64,000 nucleotides of DNA, from assembly GCA_013396995.1 (NCBI GenBank), contig VWZP01009169.1, forward strand, positions 1,860,218 to 1,924,217, given 5' to 3'. This document shows positions 12,701 through 24,600 of the stretch, in pieces; positions within the stretch are counted from its first letter, which is position 1; every line of letters begins with the position of its first letter. The stretch comes from Dicaeum eximium (taxonomy: Eukaryota > Chordata > Aves > Passeriformes > Dicaeidae). The notes under the pieces were generated by a model. The model ran no database searches, had not been told where the DNA came from, and was given only the letters and a program-made list of their open reading frames with translations. The position numbers were made by a program, and so were the translations under genes.

Positions 12701-15270
12701 TCTTTGAGTATGGCTTTTCACAGAAACTGCCTCTGTTGTCCCTGAGCTGACTGACACCCTCTGTGAAGTGAGCTGCCTTTTGGTAGCACTGCACTCATGG
12801 TATGACAGGCCTGTGTAGTGAGGTTCTTTGTGAAAAAAGGCAGCCTATGAATTATTTAAGCACCTCTGTTTCTGATTAGCTTATGACTAATGCTCATTGC
12901 AGTAACCCCTGAGACGCAGCACGTTAAAACTAATGCAGAAAATATAATGGATTTAATTGCTTTCTAGGTAGCAAGGTACACACAGAGCTTTTGTGGACTC
13001 TTGTGTGTTTGTTTGGCTTTTAGTTTTAAATAGGTATGCTGAAAGAGAGCTCAGAAAGTCTGCTCAGGGATTGAGAGTCCACAGTGGGCCTGAATCATTT
13101 TTCAAGGTCAGCAGGGAACAACGGGGAGTGAATACCAAGGCAGACAAGGGAATAGGAAAGAAATCTTCTTCTGATTTTACATTAAGGTTGTAAAAGCCCT
13201 AAGACCAGGAGCTAGGAGGAGAGATTGCCTTGAGATAGCCTAGGGAATGAAGGGTGCATGAGCAACACCAGGAAATTTTACATCATGTTGAAAAAGTATG
13301 GAAAATTGTGTTGGCAGAGCTCAGAAACCAAAGCCTGATGTTAGAACAAGTTAATCAATGCCTGGTGTGCACTGACCTCTTTGTGGTCTGTGGCTGGAAT
13401 TGGAGGCCATTTCTCCTGGTACCTACCTCTTACCAGGGAGTGTGAGTCTTACCTAAGAGCTCAGCTACGAACTGCTGTATGGATTTGAGACAGCAGGTCA
13501 GGGCCTGGCATTCAGATATTTAACTATCAGTTTCAAGTAGGATTTGGATTCTCAACACTACCATTTTCCAAATTATTCCTGTACCTATTAGCATACCCCC
13601 TTGCCAGGTGGCAGAGCTATCTTTGGGTCACTGGAGACCACAGACATCTTTTGTGTGCTTCCCTTCTTTCTGTGGGTCAAATGAGTTGAAAACTCAGACT
13701 GTGCTTCTTTATTCACATGCACTGACTGTTAGCTGCGTGTCCCTCTGGGTACCTGTGTGCTGGCTTACTAATCATCCAAGCTATATTTGCTAACTAAGGG
13801 TCTTGAGCACAAAACCCAAGCAGCAACAAAAAAGGAAACTTCATTATTCATTGTATTATTCCACAATATCAGAGCCACCTGTGCCATGTTCCCAATGGTT
13901 TTAGTTTCCTGCAGACCTTTTCCTCAGCTGAGCTCCCTGTAGGTAAGACAGCTAGAACAAAAGCCACTTAGAACAAAAGTTTGGGGTCCAGAAGGATATC
14001 CATCAGGATATTCCCTGCTGGGAACCTCAAACTCCTGCAGCCTCCTTCAAAACTTGCGTCTGGTTCCAAAACTTCTTCTTTCTTTCCTCCATATAGGTCC
14101 TGTTTGGGTTCCTTCCATCTGAAGGAGCACTATTTCGTGGGTTTATCAGGATTGTCTGAGACCCTACATAACATCAAGAAAAAGGAAAAAAAGAAATATG
14201 TTACAACAAAGCCAAGGAATAAGGTCTCAATAGCACAGTGTGCTATTCATTGAACTAAAGAGCATTTTCAATGGGTGCTTCATCTGTTCTCTTCATCTGG
14301 AATAAATAAGATTTCTCTTGTCCTTAAAACTGCTCTTCTCCAATAAAAGGATGCTGGGGTGAATATTTCACAAGGAAGCATTTGCACAGCAGACATGCAG
14401 AGGGGGCAGATTTTGCCTCTGGTTACAGAAGCAGATCACAAAGATGAGAGTTGTCACCCAACTCTTCTACTTGCTGCCTTGGAAAGCAGGAACCAAAGTT
14501 GTGTTTTCCAGAACAGACCCAACAGTGAGTCCCTCAGATTTGGGAGCTTCCAGCTTCTACTGGAAGCAAAGGCAATTTCAAAATGTCTTCCAAGACACCA
14601 GAATTCACCAGGAGGTCTTACCATAGTCAGGTTTTCCCAGATTTCCTAAAATAAGTAGGATTTTGCCTGGTCAGTGTCCCTGTGGGAAGCCTGCAGGGCA
14701 CATGCAAAGTGCTAAAACAAACATCAGTGGCTTTCAGCATCACTGACATGGTGTGACATGAAGGGAGGCTCAGATGCAGGATGAGCAGTATTGTAGTTAA
14801 ATCCTGAAATGCCGACTGGAGTGATATCTTGACAATTTTTAGCCCTGATTTTATGAGCATACCACAAAGCTTTGTGCACCACAATTCCCATTGGGGTATT
14901 CATTGTTGCTTGCCTGATTTCTGCAAGTGGTGCCTCACAGTCCACCCCAGGGGCAGCTGCACTGCAGCACAAAGGGACCCTGTTGCTTTTGGGAGTCCCT
15001 TGAGAGTGGAGATGCCATAGCAGTGTGTTGATGGTGGCACAAGAAGGGCTGTTGCTGGGGGCCAGCTGCTCTCCCTCTCTGCCATATGTCTGTTTCTGTT
15101 TGCAGCCTGAGTGCAAATACGTTTTATTAAATAAAAACGCCTTTAATTCAATGAAACTTCCAAAGCTGGTAGGACTCCAAAAGCAATGTCAGCTCCAGGC
15201 ACCGCTTTCCTTTTCTCTGTGACTTTTACCCTCTTAAGTCCTAACGTCTCTCAGATATTATCTCCTCTGC

Positions 15271-15388
15271 ATTTTCAATTGGTAGGGCTCACGGGCTTAA
15301 AATATTTCTATGCTCAGTTCAAGGAACACATTTTCAATTGGTAGGGCTCACAGGTTTAAAATATTTCTGTGCTCAGTTCAAGGAACAC
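15271..15388 (+). repeat. Tandem duplication of a 59-bp unit, two copies
   Basis: The unit begins ATTTTCAATTGGTAGGGCTC and ends AGTTCAAGGAACAC. Copies run 15,271-15,329 and 15,330-15,388 with three transitions between them. No N or gap is present, so this is a genuine local duplication. Confidence 0.95.
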
Positions 15389-17654
15389 CGTGGCCTCAGC
15401 ACTGCTGCCAGAAGGATGCATGTGTGAGGCCATCCTGCTTTAGGAAGAATTAGTTTAGCTGTGTGGATGTCAGCACCACACCATGCTGTTTGCTTTCCTC
15501 ACCACAGAACAGGCCTTGGTCTCTGAGCCCAAGAGAAAGGGTGTTTTGTCCTAGCACTTCTGGTCTCCTGATGTTCCCTGACACTGCTTCAGAGCATCGA
15601 AGCTGGGCTGGCTATGGTGGGAGATACTTCACCTCCAAAGCCACCATCCTAGGAAAAGGATGGATAGAGCAATTATTCAAGAAGATGAAAGCACTTAGAG
15701 AGGAGATGTACAGCATCTCCCTCAACAACATCTTAAAGGCATGGCACCAGTGTGTGGAAGAGATTCCCCTTCTCCGACTATTGCTACAGAAACAATTTTC
15801 TACTCTGTATTGTTACCATCACTTGCAGGAAGATCATGAGTCTTACTTATGCATCCCTAGTGTTCCTTTCAGCTTCTTTTCCATAGTGACCTTGCTACAA
15901 AACACCCTGCTGAACCTGTCCTCTCCTTCATCCTATCAGTGTCAGCTGCTATGAGAGGATACTGGTCCCTTTGCTACACTTTGCTATAGCCCATAAGGAA
16001 TCTCTCTTCCCAAGGTCCTGATCCCCACAGCACACCTGCTGTGCTGAACCAGCTGGAGCACAGGCAGCTGCACCCACCAGCTGCAAGGGACACGTGTCCT
16101 GGTGGTGGCTATATGGGCTGGGACCCCTGTAGGGGGACTTTGAGGGGTAAGCAGACTCCAGCAGGGCATTTTCTTCATTCCCATGTCGGTCTATGGCCAC
16201 CACACAAAACTCCTGGCTGTGCTCTTCCCACAGACACCCAGTGCTGGAGCATTACAGAGTGATGTGCATTAGGCAGCCTTGACATACACTTAAGCATTGT
16301 TTTCAAACAAAGACAAAGGCAGTCATTAGTGTGCAGACATTATCTCATCCATCCTAGCAGAACCCACTCTGCCTTCCTCAGTGCTCCTCATGGCAGCCTT
16401 TCCACAATGACAAGAGGATGGCTCATCTGTCTGATTCCTCTTCATTGCACTTAACTGCTGCTCCCTGCAGCCAGCACCACAAAAAATCCTGTTTTCTCCT
16501 CACAATACTTTCACGTTTGGGATTAAAGCAGCGAGAAGCCAGGGATATTTCCCTTCTATACAGTGAGGCTGTTGCCATTGAGAGCCTTTGTTTGACTGGT
16601 TGAAACTTAAGAGTGGAGCTTGGGGATCTGCAATCAGAGCCAATTGCTTCTATCACTGGATGCTTTCAGCACTCACCTGGATGCAGTCCCCAGCCATTCC
16701 TACTAGCAGGATTTCTTGCAATGAGAGCACTTTGACAGTTGTCCAAGCTATGCTCTTTGCAAGACTCTTGCTTAATGCGTTGCACAGATCCTACGATACT
16801 GCCACAAATCCCTGGCATCTTTAGTGCTTGTTTCTGGGGATATTCCAACTTCTTGAGCAGGTTTGGGGTCAAATCAGCCTCACTCTATAATCACTGGTTG
16901 GGGGTTGTTTTATTTCCCTGAACACAGAGTACTCAGTTCCTTCATGTATCATTTATATTCCCTGCACCCTGGCAAAGCTCTGGCCATTTCTCTATTCCAG
17001 CCACGTTTTCAGAAATGTTCATTTTCTTTCAGATTCTTTTTATAAAAACAGAGCTGCTCTATCATCTCAAATGACTCTGAGGATAGGTGATTTTATAAAT
17101 TTTCCACAATCTCAGCAAATGCTTTGTCTGCAGATTTAATTGACACTGTTAAACTATGCAGCAGATTATAAATTTTAGCCACTATTATGGTGAGTAAACT
17201 GCCAGAAATATTTTAGGTGTTATGCATTGTTTCCTCTCATAGGGTGAGCAATTTTCTCCCAAGACACTGGAAAAGCCTGTTTTGCCTACAGCTGAATATG
17301 TTTAATCCTTTCTCCTTTGTCCTCTGCATGGGTGGATTCCTCACATTGCTGTACCTGCCCTGTGCAGCTCCCTGTGCTGTATGAGTGGGTTTTGTGGCTC
17401 TCCTCACTCACCAGCAGCCCAGAAACAGGATTGAGCTGAACTGCAAAAATAGATGGGGAGAAAATGGCTGTAAGTCCTGAGGGCTGATTTGTATCAACAC
17501 CTTTTCAAAGAGATGATTTTGTGCTCCCATATGGGTTGAAGAACCATGCCCTCACCTTTTGTGCTGCTACCCAGGTCTCCCTCTATCTTTTCTGTCTTGC
17601 AAAGTTACAGCAGAATCTCTGCCAAATCCTGCAATGGGTTTGCATGGCATGGAC

Positions 17655-17765
17655 CATGTCAAGGTTTAACCCCAGCCAGGGGCCAAGCCCCACCCAGCCT
17701 CTCACTCACTGCCCCACCAGCAGGGACAGGGAGAGAATGGGAAGAGGAAAAGCTGGAGAAGCTGG
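17655..17765. mobile_element. Avian interspersed repeat, possibly LTR-derived
   Basis: The stretch AGGTTTAACCCCAGCCAGGG followed by CCAAGCCCCACCCAGCC, TCTCACTCACTGCCCCACCA and GGGAGAGAATGGGAAGAGG resembles a high-copy avian repeat. I remember that repeat as part of endogenous-retrovirus LTR sequences. The match ends near 17,765. No terminal repeats, primer-binding site or viral coding sequence is visible, so the family assignment is tentative. Confidence 0.45.
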
Positions 17766-18600
17766 AGCTTCTCCTCTTTCCGCTCTCTGCAGCTTGCAGT
17801 CAGCTCAGTGGATGGAGGCACTGGGACAGGAGCGGGACAGGAGCAGGAGCTGGATGGACAGAGCAGTCTGTGAATGTGAGATCCACAGTCCTCAGTGTCT
17901 TCTGCCTAGGAGTTATGACACTGTTCAGCATCAAGAAGCTGGACACAAAATCCCTTCACTCCTGTGTTGTAAGATGGAAGTGTTGGGATGGCCAAGTGGT
18001 CTCTCAGGCAGCAGGAACAGAAGCAGGAGAAGGGCTTTACTGATATCTCTCAGGCCCTGGTCTTCAGACAGAGGTGATGAGGTTACACTGACCATCCCAG
18101 TCCCACTGTTCCTCCAGAGAGCTCTCTGTTCTGGTTGGTGTTGTCTCTGCTGAACCATTCAGGGCCCTGGAGTCCTGGGAGAGATGGATTAAAGCAGAGC
18201 ACACCTGAGCTGTGGGAAGCCCACAGGCCATGATGCAGCTGAGTAGAAAGGCAGCTATTGAGTCTGCTGAATGTTTTATAGTGCATTCAAGTACTGAGAC
18301 CACTATCAAAGCTGAACATTATCCATTTAGAGCCTTGTCTTCAAAATAAATGATAACCCTTTCAGGATGAGCTGCTGACAAGTGAAGAAGAGAGGTTGTA
18401 TGTCTGATATGGGAAGAGAAACTATACCAAAAATGCTGAGCACTCTCACCTGAAGGGCAGAAGAGATGGAAAATGAGCTCACAGAGCCTAGGCATCCCTC
18501 CAGATCATGGCATCATCCAGAGCAAATTTTCCAGCAAACAATACTGTTGTATTATGTTGGAGAATTTTGAACCTGACATTCCCCAGGAGAGAGGGTTAGC

Positions 18601-18644
18601 TTTTTTTNNNNNNNNNNNNNNNNNNNNNNNNNNNNNNNNNNNNN

Positions 18645-18672
<28 letters not shown>
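18601..18672. other. Assembly gap (37 N) inside a poly-T tract
   Basis: N occupies 18,608-18,644. It is flanked by 7 T on the left and 28 T on the right. The true length of the homopolymer and any sequence inside are unknown. The plus-strand poly-T could be the A-tail of a minus-strand retroposed sequence, but I see no recognisable body next to it. Confidence 0.95.
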
Positions 18673-18675
<3 letters not shown>

Positions 18676-21600
18676 ACAGAGGTCAGTAAAGCCTGAGTTA
18701 GTACAAATGGCTTGGGAAGGAAAGAGGAAATAAAAAGGACTCTGCTGGACTGGGAATGTGATGCCATAGGCACTGGCATGCAAGGGAAGGCAACATGAGG
18801 AAGCTGAGGATGAAGCTGTGCTGTCAGGGAATTAATGCTGGGGTGAAGATGTTGTGGGGAAAAAGGAGCTGTAGGTGTGGGGAACAGGTAATGGGGTATA
18901 GGAAGATTTGCAGAGACCTGCAGGGAGCAGTGGGACTCATGAGCCCTGGGGGGAAGGAGACAGCAGTGGGAGAGGGCAGTGCTTCCTTCTGCAGGAGGTG
19001 CACAGAGCAGTGGCATCACTCACACAGCAGGAAAGCTCACTGTGTGCCCAGCCCTGCTCAGACACACACAGACACAGCTGCTGCATAGAAAAGCACACCA
19101 GCCACGAATCCAAGCAGTAAAGAAAAGGGGTGAGGGAAGGGAGAACAGGGGGCCACTGTGAGCACAGGAGATGCTGCACTGGACAAGATGAATGTCCCTC
19201 TAGGCCCCTATCTCAGTCCTGACAGTGGCTGATATCAGATGCTCCAGCAAAAGCTGCAAAAACTATCTTCACAACGCATCTGGGCATCTGTGTGATAGCA
19301 TCCCCACAGGGGCTCTTCCTGCCAGACCCCATTTGCTGATCAGCCTACACATGGAAATCAGAAGACTGAGAGCTCTTGTCAGTTTTGCTCTGGCTGATGT
19401 TGCAGCCAGAACTTTCACTAATATAGCCTGCTAGCCCAGCTGGTTTCCTTCCCCACTTGTTCTATTCTGTGTGTGTATGGGGTCCTCAGCCCTTGTGGCA
19501 AGCACAGACCCATGAGCTATGTCCCTAATCCCAGTGTTCCTGCACGCTGGGACAAGCACAGCCCAAGGTGGACAATACCCTTTCTAGCTCCATCTAATTG
19601 CCATGGGCTCACCCATTCTTCATCCTGCTGTTTTAAACACTTGTAGCAGCATGCCACCACTCTTTCCCTCTGTGAGGGGCCCCTCCTGAAGGATGGGTTA
19701 GCAGGAGTGTGAAGAAGAAACCAGGCAATCCACATACCACTGCCAAGGAAGTAATGGAAGGTCCAACAACGCTCTATAGCCCAACTGGAGGATGTATACC
19801 AACATTTCCAGGTGCTTGAGGCATTAAGTCTGCTGCCTTCATTCTGCATGTGGCAGGACTGATGAATTGAGGAAATAAATTTGAGGAAGGACCCCAGGAA
19901 CATAGGACAAGCGTCTGGGATTTACTGACAATTGCTGATCTGGGATTTATTGGCAGTTGCTGAGCAAGTTGATGGAGTGCAGCATTAGCACGAGAGATCT
20001 TTGGCAGGCCCTAAGATGACATTACATAAGATACCAGAGTATAATCTACAGATCTATGGTACACAGATCTCCTAATGGAAAACTGACACTAGCTGTTCAT
20101 ACTCAAAGCACAAGGAGACCGAACAATAAGAGAGAGAAAAACTAAAAAGGAATAAAAGAGCTTTAAAAGTTTTGTTTGGCTGTAAATGAGAGTTACTCCT
20201 AGCGCTCTGCACATGATGCTCTTCTGGAGAATTTCTCAGCAGCTTGGGTGGTCACAAAATCACAGGTGGTGAAACTCTGATCTAATAGATTTTCTAGGCT
20301 AAGTCCTCCCCATGGATGTGATTAGATGTGAGCCTGGGACTGCCTTCAGAAAGACCTTTCCTCTCCTCAGCACTGTGTGGGAAGTTATAGCATAAGCCCC
20401 AGGGGACCTCCTGGCTCTCAGCTAGCTCAGTTCCTCTGACAGACTGCTGATAACACTGGGAGGTGTGGGGCTTTCTTTTCGGTCCTCCTGTCCCTGGCAT
20501 GCACACACGTACATGCATGTGCACAAGTGCCAGTGGTTTCCAAGTCCTTGAATCTGTGATTTCCCTAAGCTGCAGGATTACATGCCCAGCCAGCAGAAGT
20601 GCTTTTGTTCTGCTCCCCATGCTCTCCCTCAAATAACTGATTTTGGGGAGCACACTGCACCAATTCATTGCTACTCATTGATGTCCCTGCTGTAACATCC
20701 TTGACCATGGATCACGGTCCCTCTGGCCTGTTCAGTGTGTTTGGGTTCACACCACTACAGCCCTGGGCAGGGGCTGCATCTCACCGTGTGCTCCTGGCCC
20801 CAGGGAGGTGAGTGCTTGGCTGCTGGCTGCTGCCAGCTCTCTGGATGCCTGTCCATGTCTCCAATCTGCCCTCCACGTCCCGCTGCAGCCCCCAGAGGAG
20901 GCGGCTTTCGCTCCCTGACTGCATCACGGGGTCAGGCTGCACTGGCTGTGCATTGTCACTGCATGGCATGTGACACCAGCTGGGGACAGCAGATCATTCA
21001 CAGGAGTTTTAGCACGTGGGACTTGGCTGGGAACTCCAGCTGCATTAAAATCCATGGGCAGATAAATCAGTGGCTCTCCAGGGATGATCTCTCCACCCCT
21101 TCACTAGCCCCTTCCCCCTTCTTTCTCCTGGCCTTTGTGGTGAGCTCTCAGGATCACAGAGAGGTAAGGACACTTGAGAGCTATGATTCACACTTCTAGG
21201 CCTATGCTGCTTGATTTTTTAGGGCTCTTTTTTATTCTCTGGGACACTACACTTTTACTTTCACAGCTGCTTTAGTGCAACAGTGCTCATGCAAGAGACA
21301 GCACACAAAGCACAGCCTTGGCAAGAGCCTGCTCTCCATGGGTTGACAATGCCCTTCCTTGGGAGCAGTGGCAGCTCTGCACATTGCTCTTTTAAGTTCA
21401 AGGTGACAGCAACAGGTAATATTTCTTGAGCTGCTAATGGCTCCTGGTTTGGTTCATGTGAGCTTTGTGGTTTCTGGTACTTGGTTTGTAGTGTGGCTTA
21501 TAATGCCTAAGGAAGAGCAGGGAGCAAAGCCTACTCAGAGACCACATGAATGCCTGCACTTTCTTTCCCTTTAAATTAACACTTTCACAGTGTCAACATG

Positions 21601-24600
21601 GAGCTTTCCAGTTCAGAGAGATTTACGGACTTTATCCCTACTTTAATGTAATTTTTTCTGCAATACTCATTCTTGGTTTGTTGGTTGTGGGGTCTGTGGG
21701 GTTTTTTTCTAATTTGCTTTTGTGTTGGTTTGGTTTGTGTTTTAGAGGTAGCAATGCTTATTTCTAAGCCATTTCTCAAACAAAAAGAAGCCTTTAATCA
21801 GGCTGGGAAAACCCACAAATTATGCAAAGGCAGCTATGTGCTGACAGAGGTTACTGAAGCACACTGGACTTCACCATCCCTCCTTACAAGAGCAATGTCT
21901 GCCATTAATACAGAGCACAGATTCATGAAGTATTCCTTACCTGGTTAAGAGTCCTCCCAAAATATCCTCTCCTTCATATAGATTATAACTCCCCCTCCCT
22001 CCTCTCTTCCCCCTTTGCTCCCCCAAAGCAAAAGCGCAGTTTGGAGCTAGGGTAACCCCACTAACCCCACAATGTAGTTCTACAGCTCAGGGGCTGCACC
22101 AGCCAGCTCTACACTGCTGCTCTCCAGGTCTGCAGCAGGGCAGGGGTGCCAGAGGAGCAAAGGTTGTTTCTATGAAAAGTTTGAAACAAAACCTTGAATT
22201 TTGAGCTTGGATACTCAGGAAGTCAGAAAACGTAGAGATGGGAGAAGGGCATAATTGTGCATCTGGCAAGACAAGCATGTAGAAATGTGTACAGCTGAAT
22301 AGAGTATGATCATCTCAGGGTCACAGAATATGTGTCCATGTCCAAAAAACTTGCCTCCAATGTTGCTGACACACACGCTCAGGTGGAGGACTGAATGATG
22401 GATTTGTAGCTCCCAAATTGCTCATAACGAAGATCCCAGTAGTGATCCATGCAGTGCCTGTTGTTTGTTCTGTGCATAAACAAAATAATTCATCCTCCAG
22501 GGACTCTCAGTCTAGTTTCTTTCATTAAGAATAAATGACATATTAATAACAAAAAAAAATTACAGAACAAAAATTTTTAAAAGTGTTTTTTTGATTGGAA
22601 CACATTTCTGTAAAGCTCTGGCTGGCATAAGCAGCTTGTAGTGCAATGTATTTCAAACAGATAGAAATAATGCCCTAAATAACCGGGCTAATTAGATGTA
22701 CTTTCTCTACAAAACCACAATTCTAATGTTCCTGTCTCGCTGTAATTAAAGAAGCATTTACCATGCATTGGAACTTTTAATTAGGTCTAACATCTAATAA
22801 ACTTGGAGTAAACTAACAAATATTTTCTCTGCCAGTGGGTAGTTTTTAATCAGTGTTTAGAGGTTTAAAATTTCAGATAGCAGACATGAGCCAGTGTCTA
22901 AAGAGCTTGAAGAGGCATTTGAGCATAACCATTTGAGTAACTGTTGTGCTCACCCCTGTGATGTTGAGGGAACTGGTTCCCAGCCTTTTCCCTTCGGTAG
23001 TTTAATTTTTGTGGGGAGAATTACTCTAGAAAATGAATTTGCATGAGGTTTTCTAGGCTGTGGAGTGGATGTGGGTACCTGCTGGGTGCAGAGTGTGGGT
23101 TCCTTCCCCTTTGCAACAGCTGTCCAGAGGCTAGACCAGCACTCCTGCTGTAGTCAGTGGAGGAAAAGTGGGCTCATTCCCTGCCAAACAGTGTTTAAGA
23201 GAGGTGAGGCCAGCCCCCTGCTGAAGATTCCTCTCTTTCTCCATCAAGACAGAGCACCTTGGTGGCCATCCCAGATTACATATCTGAATTATAGACATCC
23301 AAAGAGAGGTAAGAGGCCTCTCCCTGCCCTGTACCCCAAGAAAGCCCTGCTAGTATGAGATGGAGTTGTGGGTTTGCTGACATGTCCCCATCCGGAAATC
23401 AGAGCATGGCCCACAGGAGAGCTGTTGGGGAGGAGAAGACATCTCCTGGTGGCAGTGGGGTTGCAGGAATCTAGTGGGGACAGCTTGTGCTAGCCTGTAA
23501 AGAACTGTGTCCTTTTCCTCAGGAGGGAGGGACAAGGCTGGCACAACTGGGACCTGGATGCTGAGGAGGACAGAGGGACTGGGGGCAGAGCTGTGTCCAC
23601 GTGCTGTGCCTGTATGAGGTAAGGAAATGGATGTGTCTCTTGGGGACAAGAGGCTGTGAGGAGGAAGGCTGGCAGTCCATCCTAAGCAGTTTACTCTGGC
23701 TGTGTTGAGGTTCACATGGGAGCAAGATAGAAAAGACATTGCAGTGGCCAGATATGTACACAGATGGACAGCAAAAGTGCACAGAACTGTTTGTGGTTGG
23801 CAGGTCTGATTCCAGGGAAAGAGATCACTTGAGATCATTAGGACAGACTTCCCTGGCAGAAGAGTATGATGCTGAAATGGAGGAGTGCCTCCATCTGCTC
23901 TTCCATGGTTGTTTCAGTGGAATCAGACAAATACAGACCCTTTAAAACTTCCCCTCTCAGGAAGTTCTCTGTGCAACAGGACAACCTTTTTGAATCATAA
24001 ACCACAAATCCTTTATGTTTTCCTCTGGAAGGTGGGGCATGATGCTAGAGCTCCAAAGCATAATCAGCATATTGTGTCTCTGCAGCATCCTAAACTGCCT
24101 CCAGGAGCCAGTCATGCTATCTTCCCATGATGAAATAGCTCAGAAATTTCCACATTCTCTGCAGAAGAAGAAGGGGCAAGTGAGTAGAGTCTAGGAATAA
24201 ATGTTAAAGGACCTACTGAGGAAATGAACAGAGAAGTCAGGAGGCACATGCACAGGGTAAAGGCTGAGGGTATACTCTTGAGAAAGAGAGTGCTATGGAG
24301 GATTTGATACAGCAAAGAAGACTGGCAGGATGTGGAAGGGATAGAGACTTTCAGATTTGGTCATGAAAATGGGGTTAGGACGCTTTAGAGGGGCAGGATG
24401 AAGCCCAGCAGCTGCTGAAAAATGGGCACACAAGACAGTGCCCTGAAGGTAATGTTTGCTCAGTACAACTGACACGTGCCAGTACTTGTGGAACAGAAGG
24501 TCATGCATTTTATTTCCTTAGTCTCCTGCCCCTAGGGAATTACTTTAATGTAGCTTGAAGTACCAATAAGTGGAATAAATATGTGCCATTACCAATAACA

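Larger units (their letters stand above)
9714..18600. other. Intergenic, no gene recognised
   Basis: The 210-codon frame at 17,521-18,153 overlaps the LTR-like repeat and has no familiar motif, so I leave it out. AT-rich, TAAT-containing segments occur at about 10,320-10,440, 12,840-12,970 and 17,040-17,240. The 59-bp duplication and the LTR-like fragment are listed separately. Confidence 0.6.

Noticed and set aside
17521..18153. 210-codon plus-strand open frame and an overlapping 165-codon frame
   Set aside because: Both run through the LTR-like repeat, show no known motif, and two overlapping frames open together suggest composition rather than coding.
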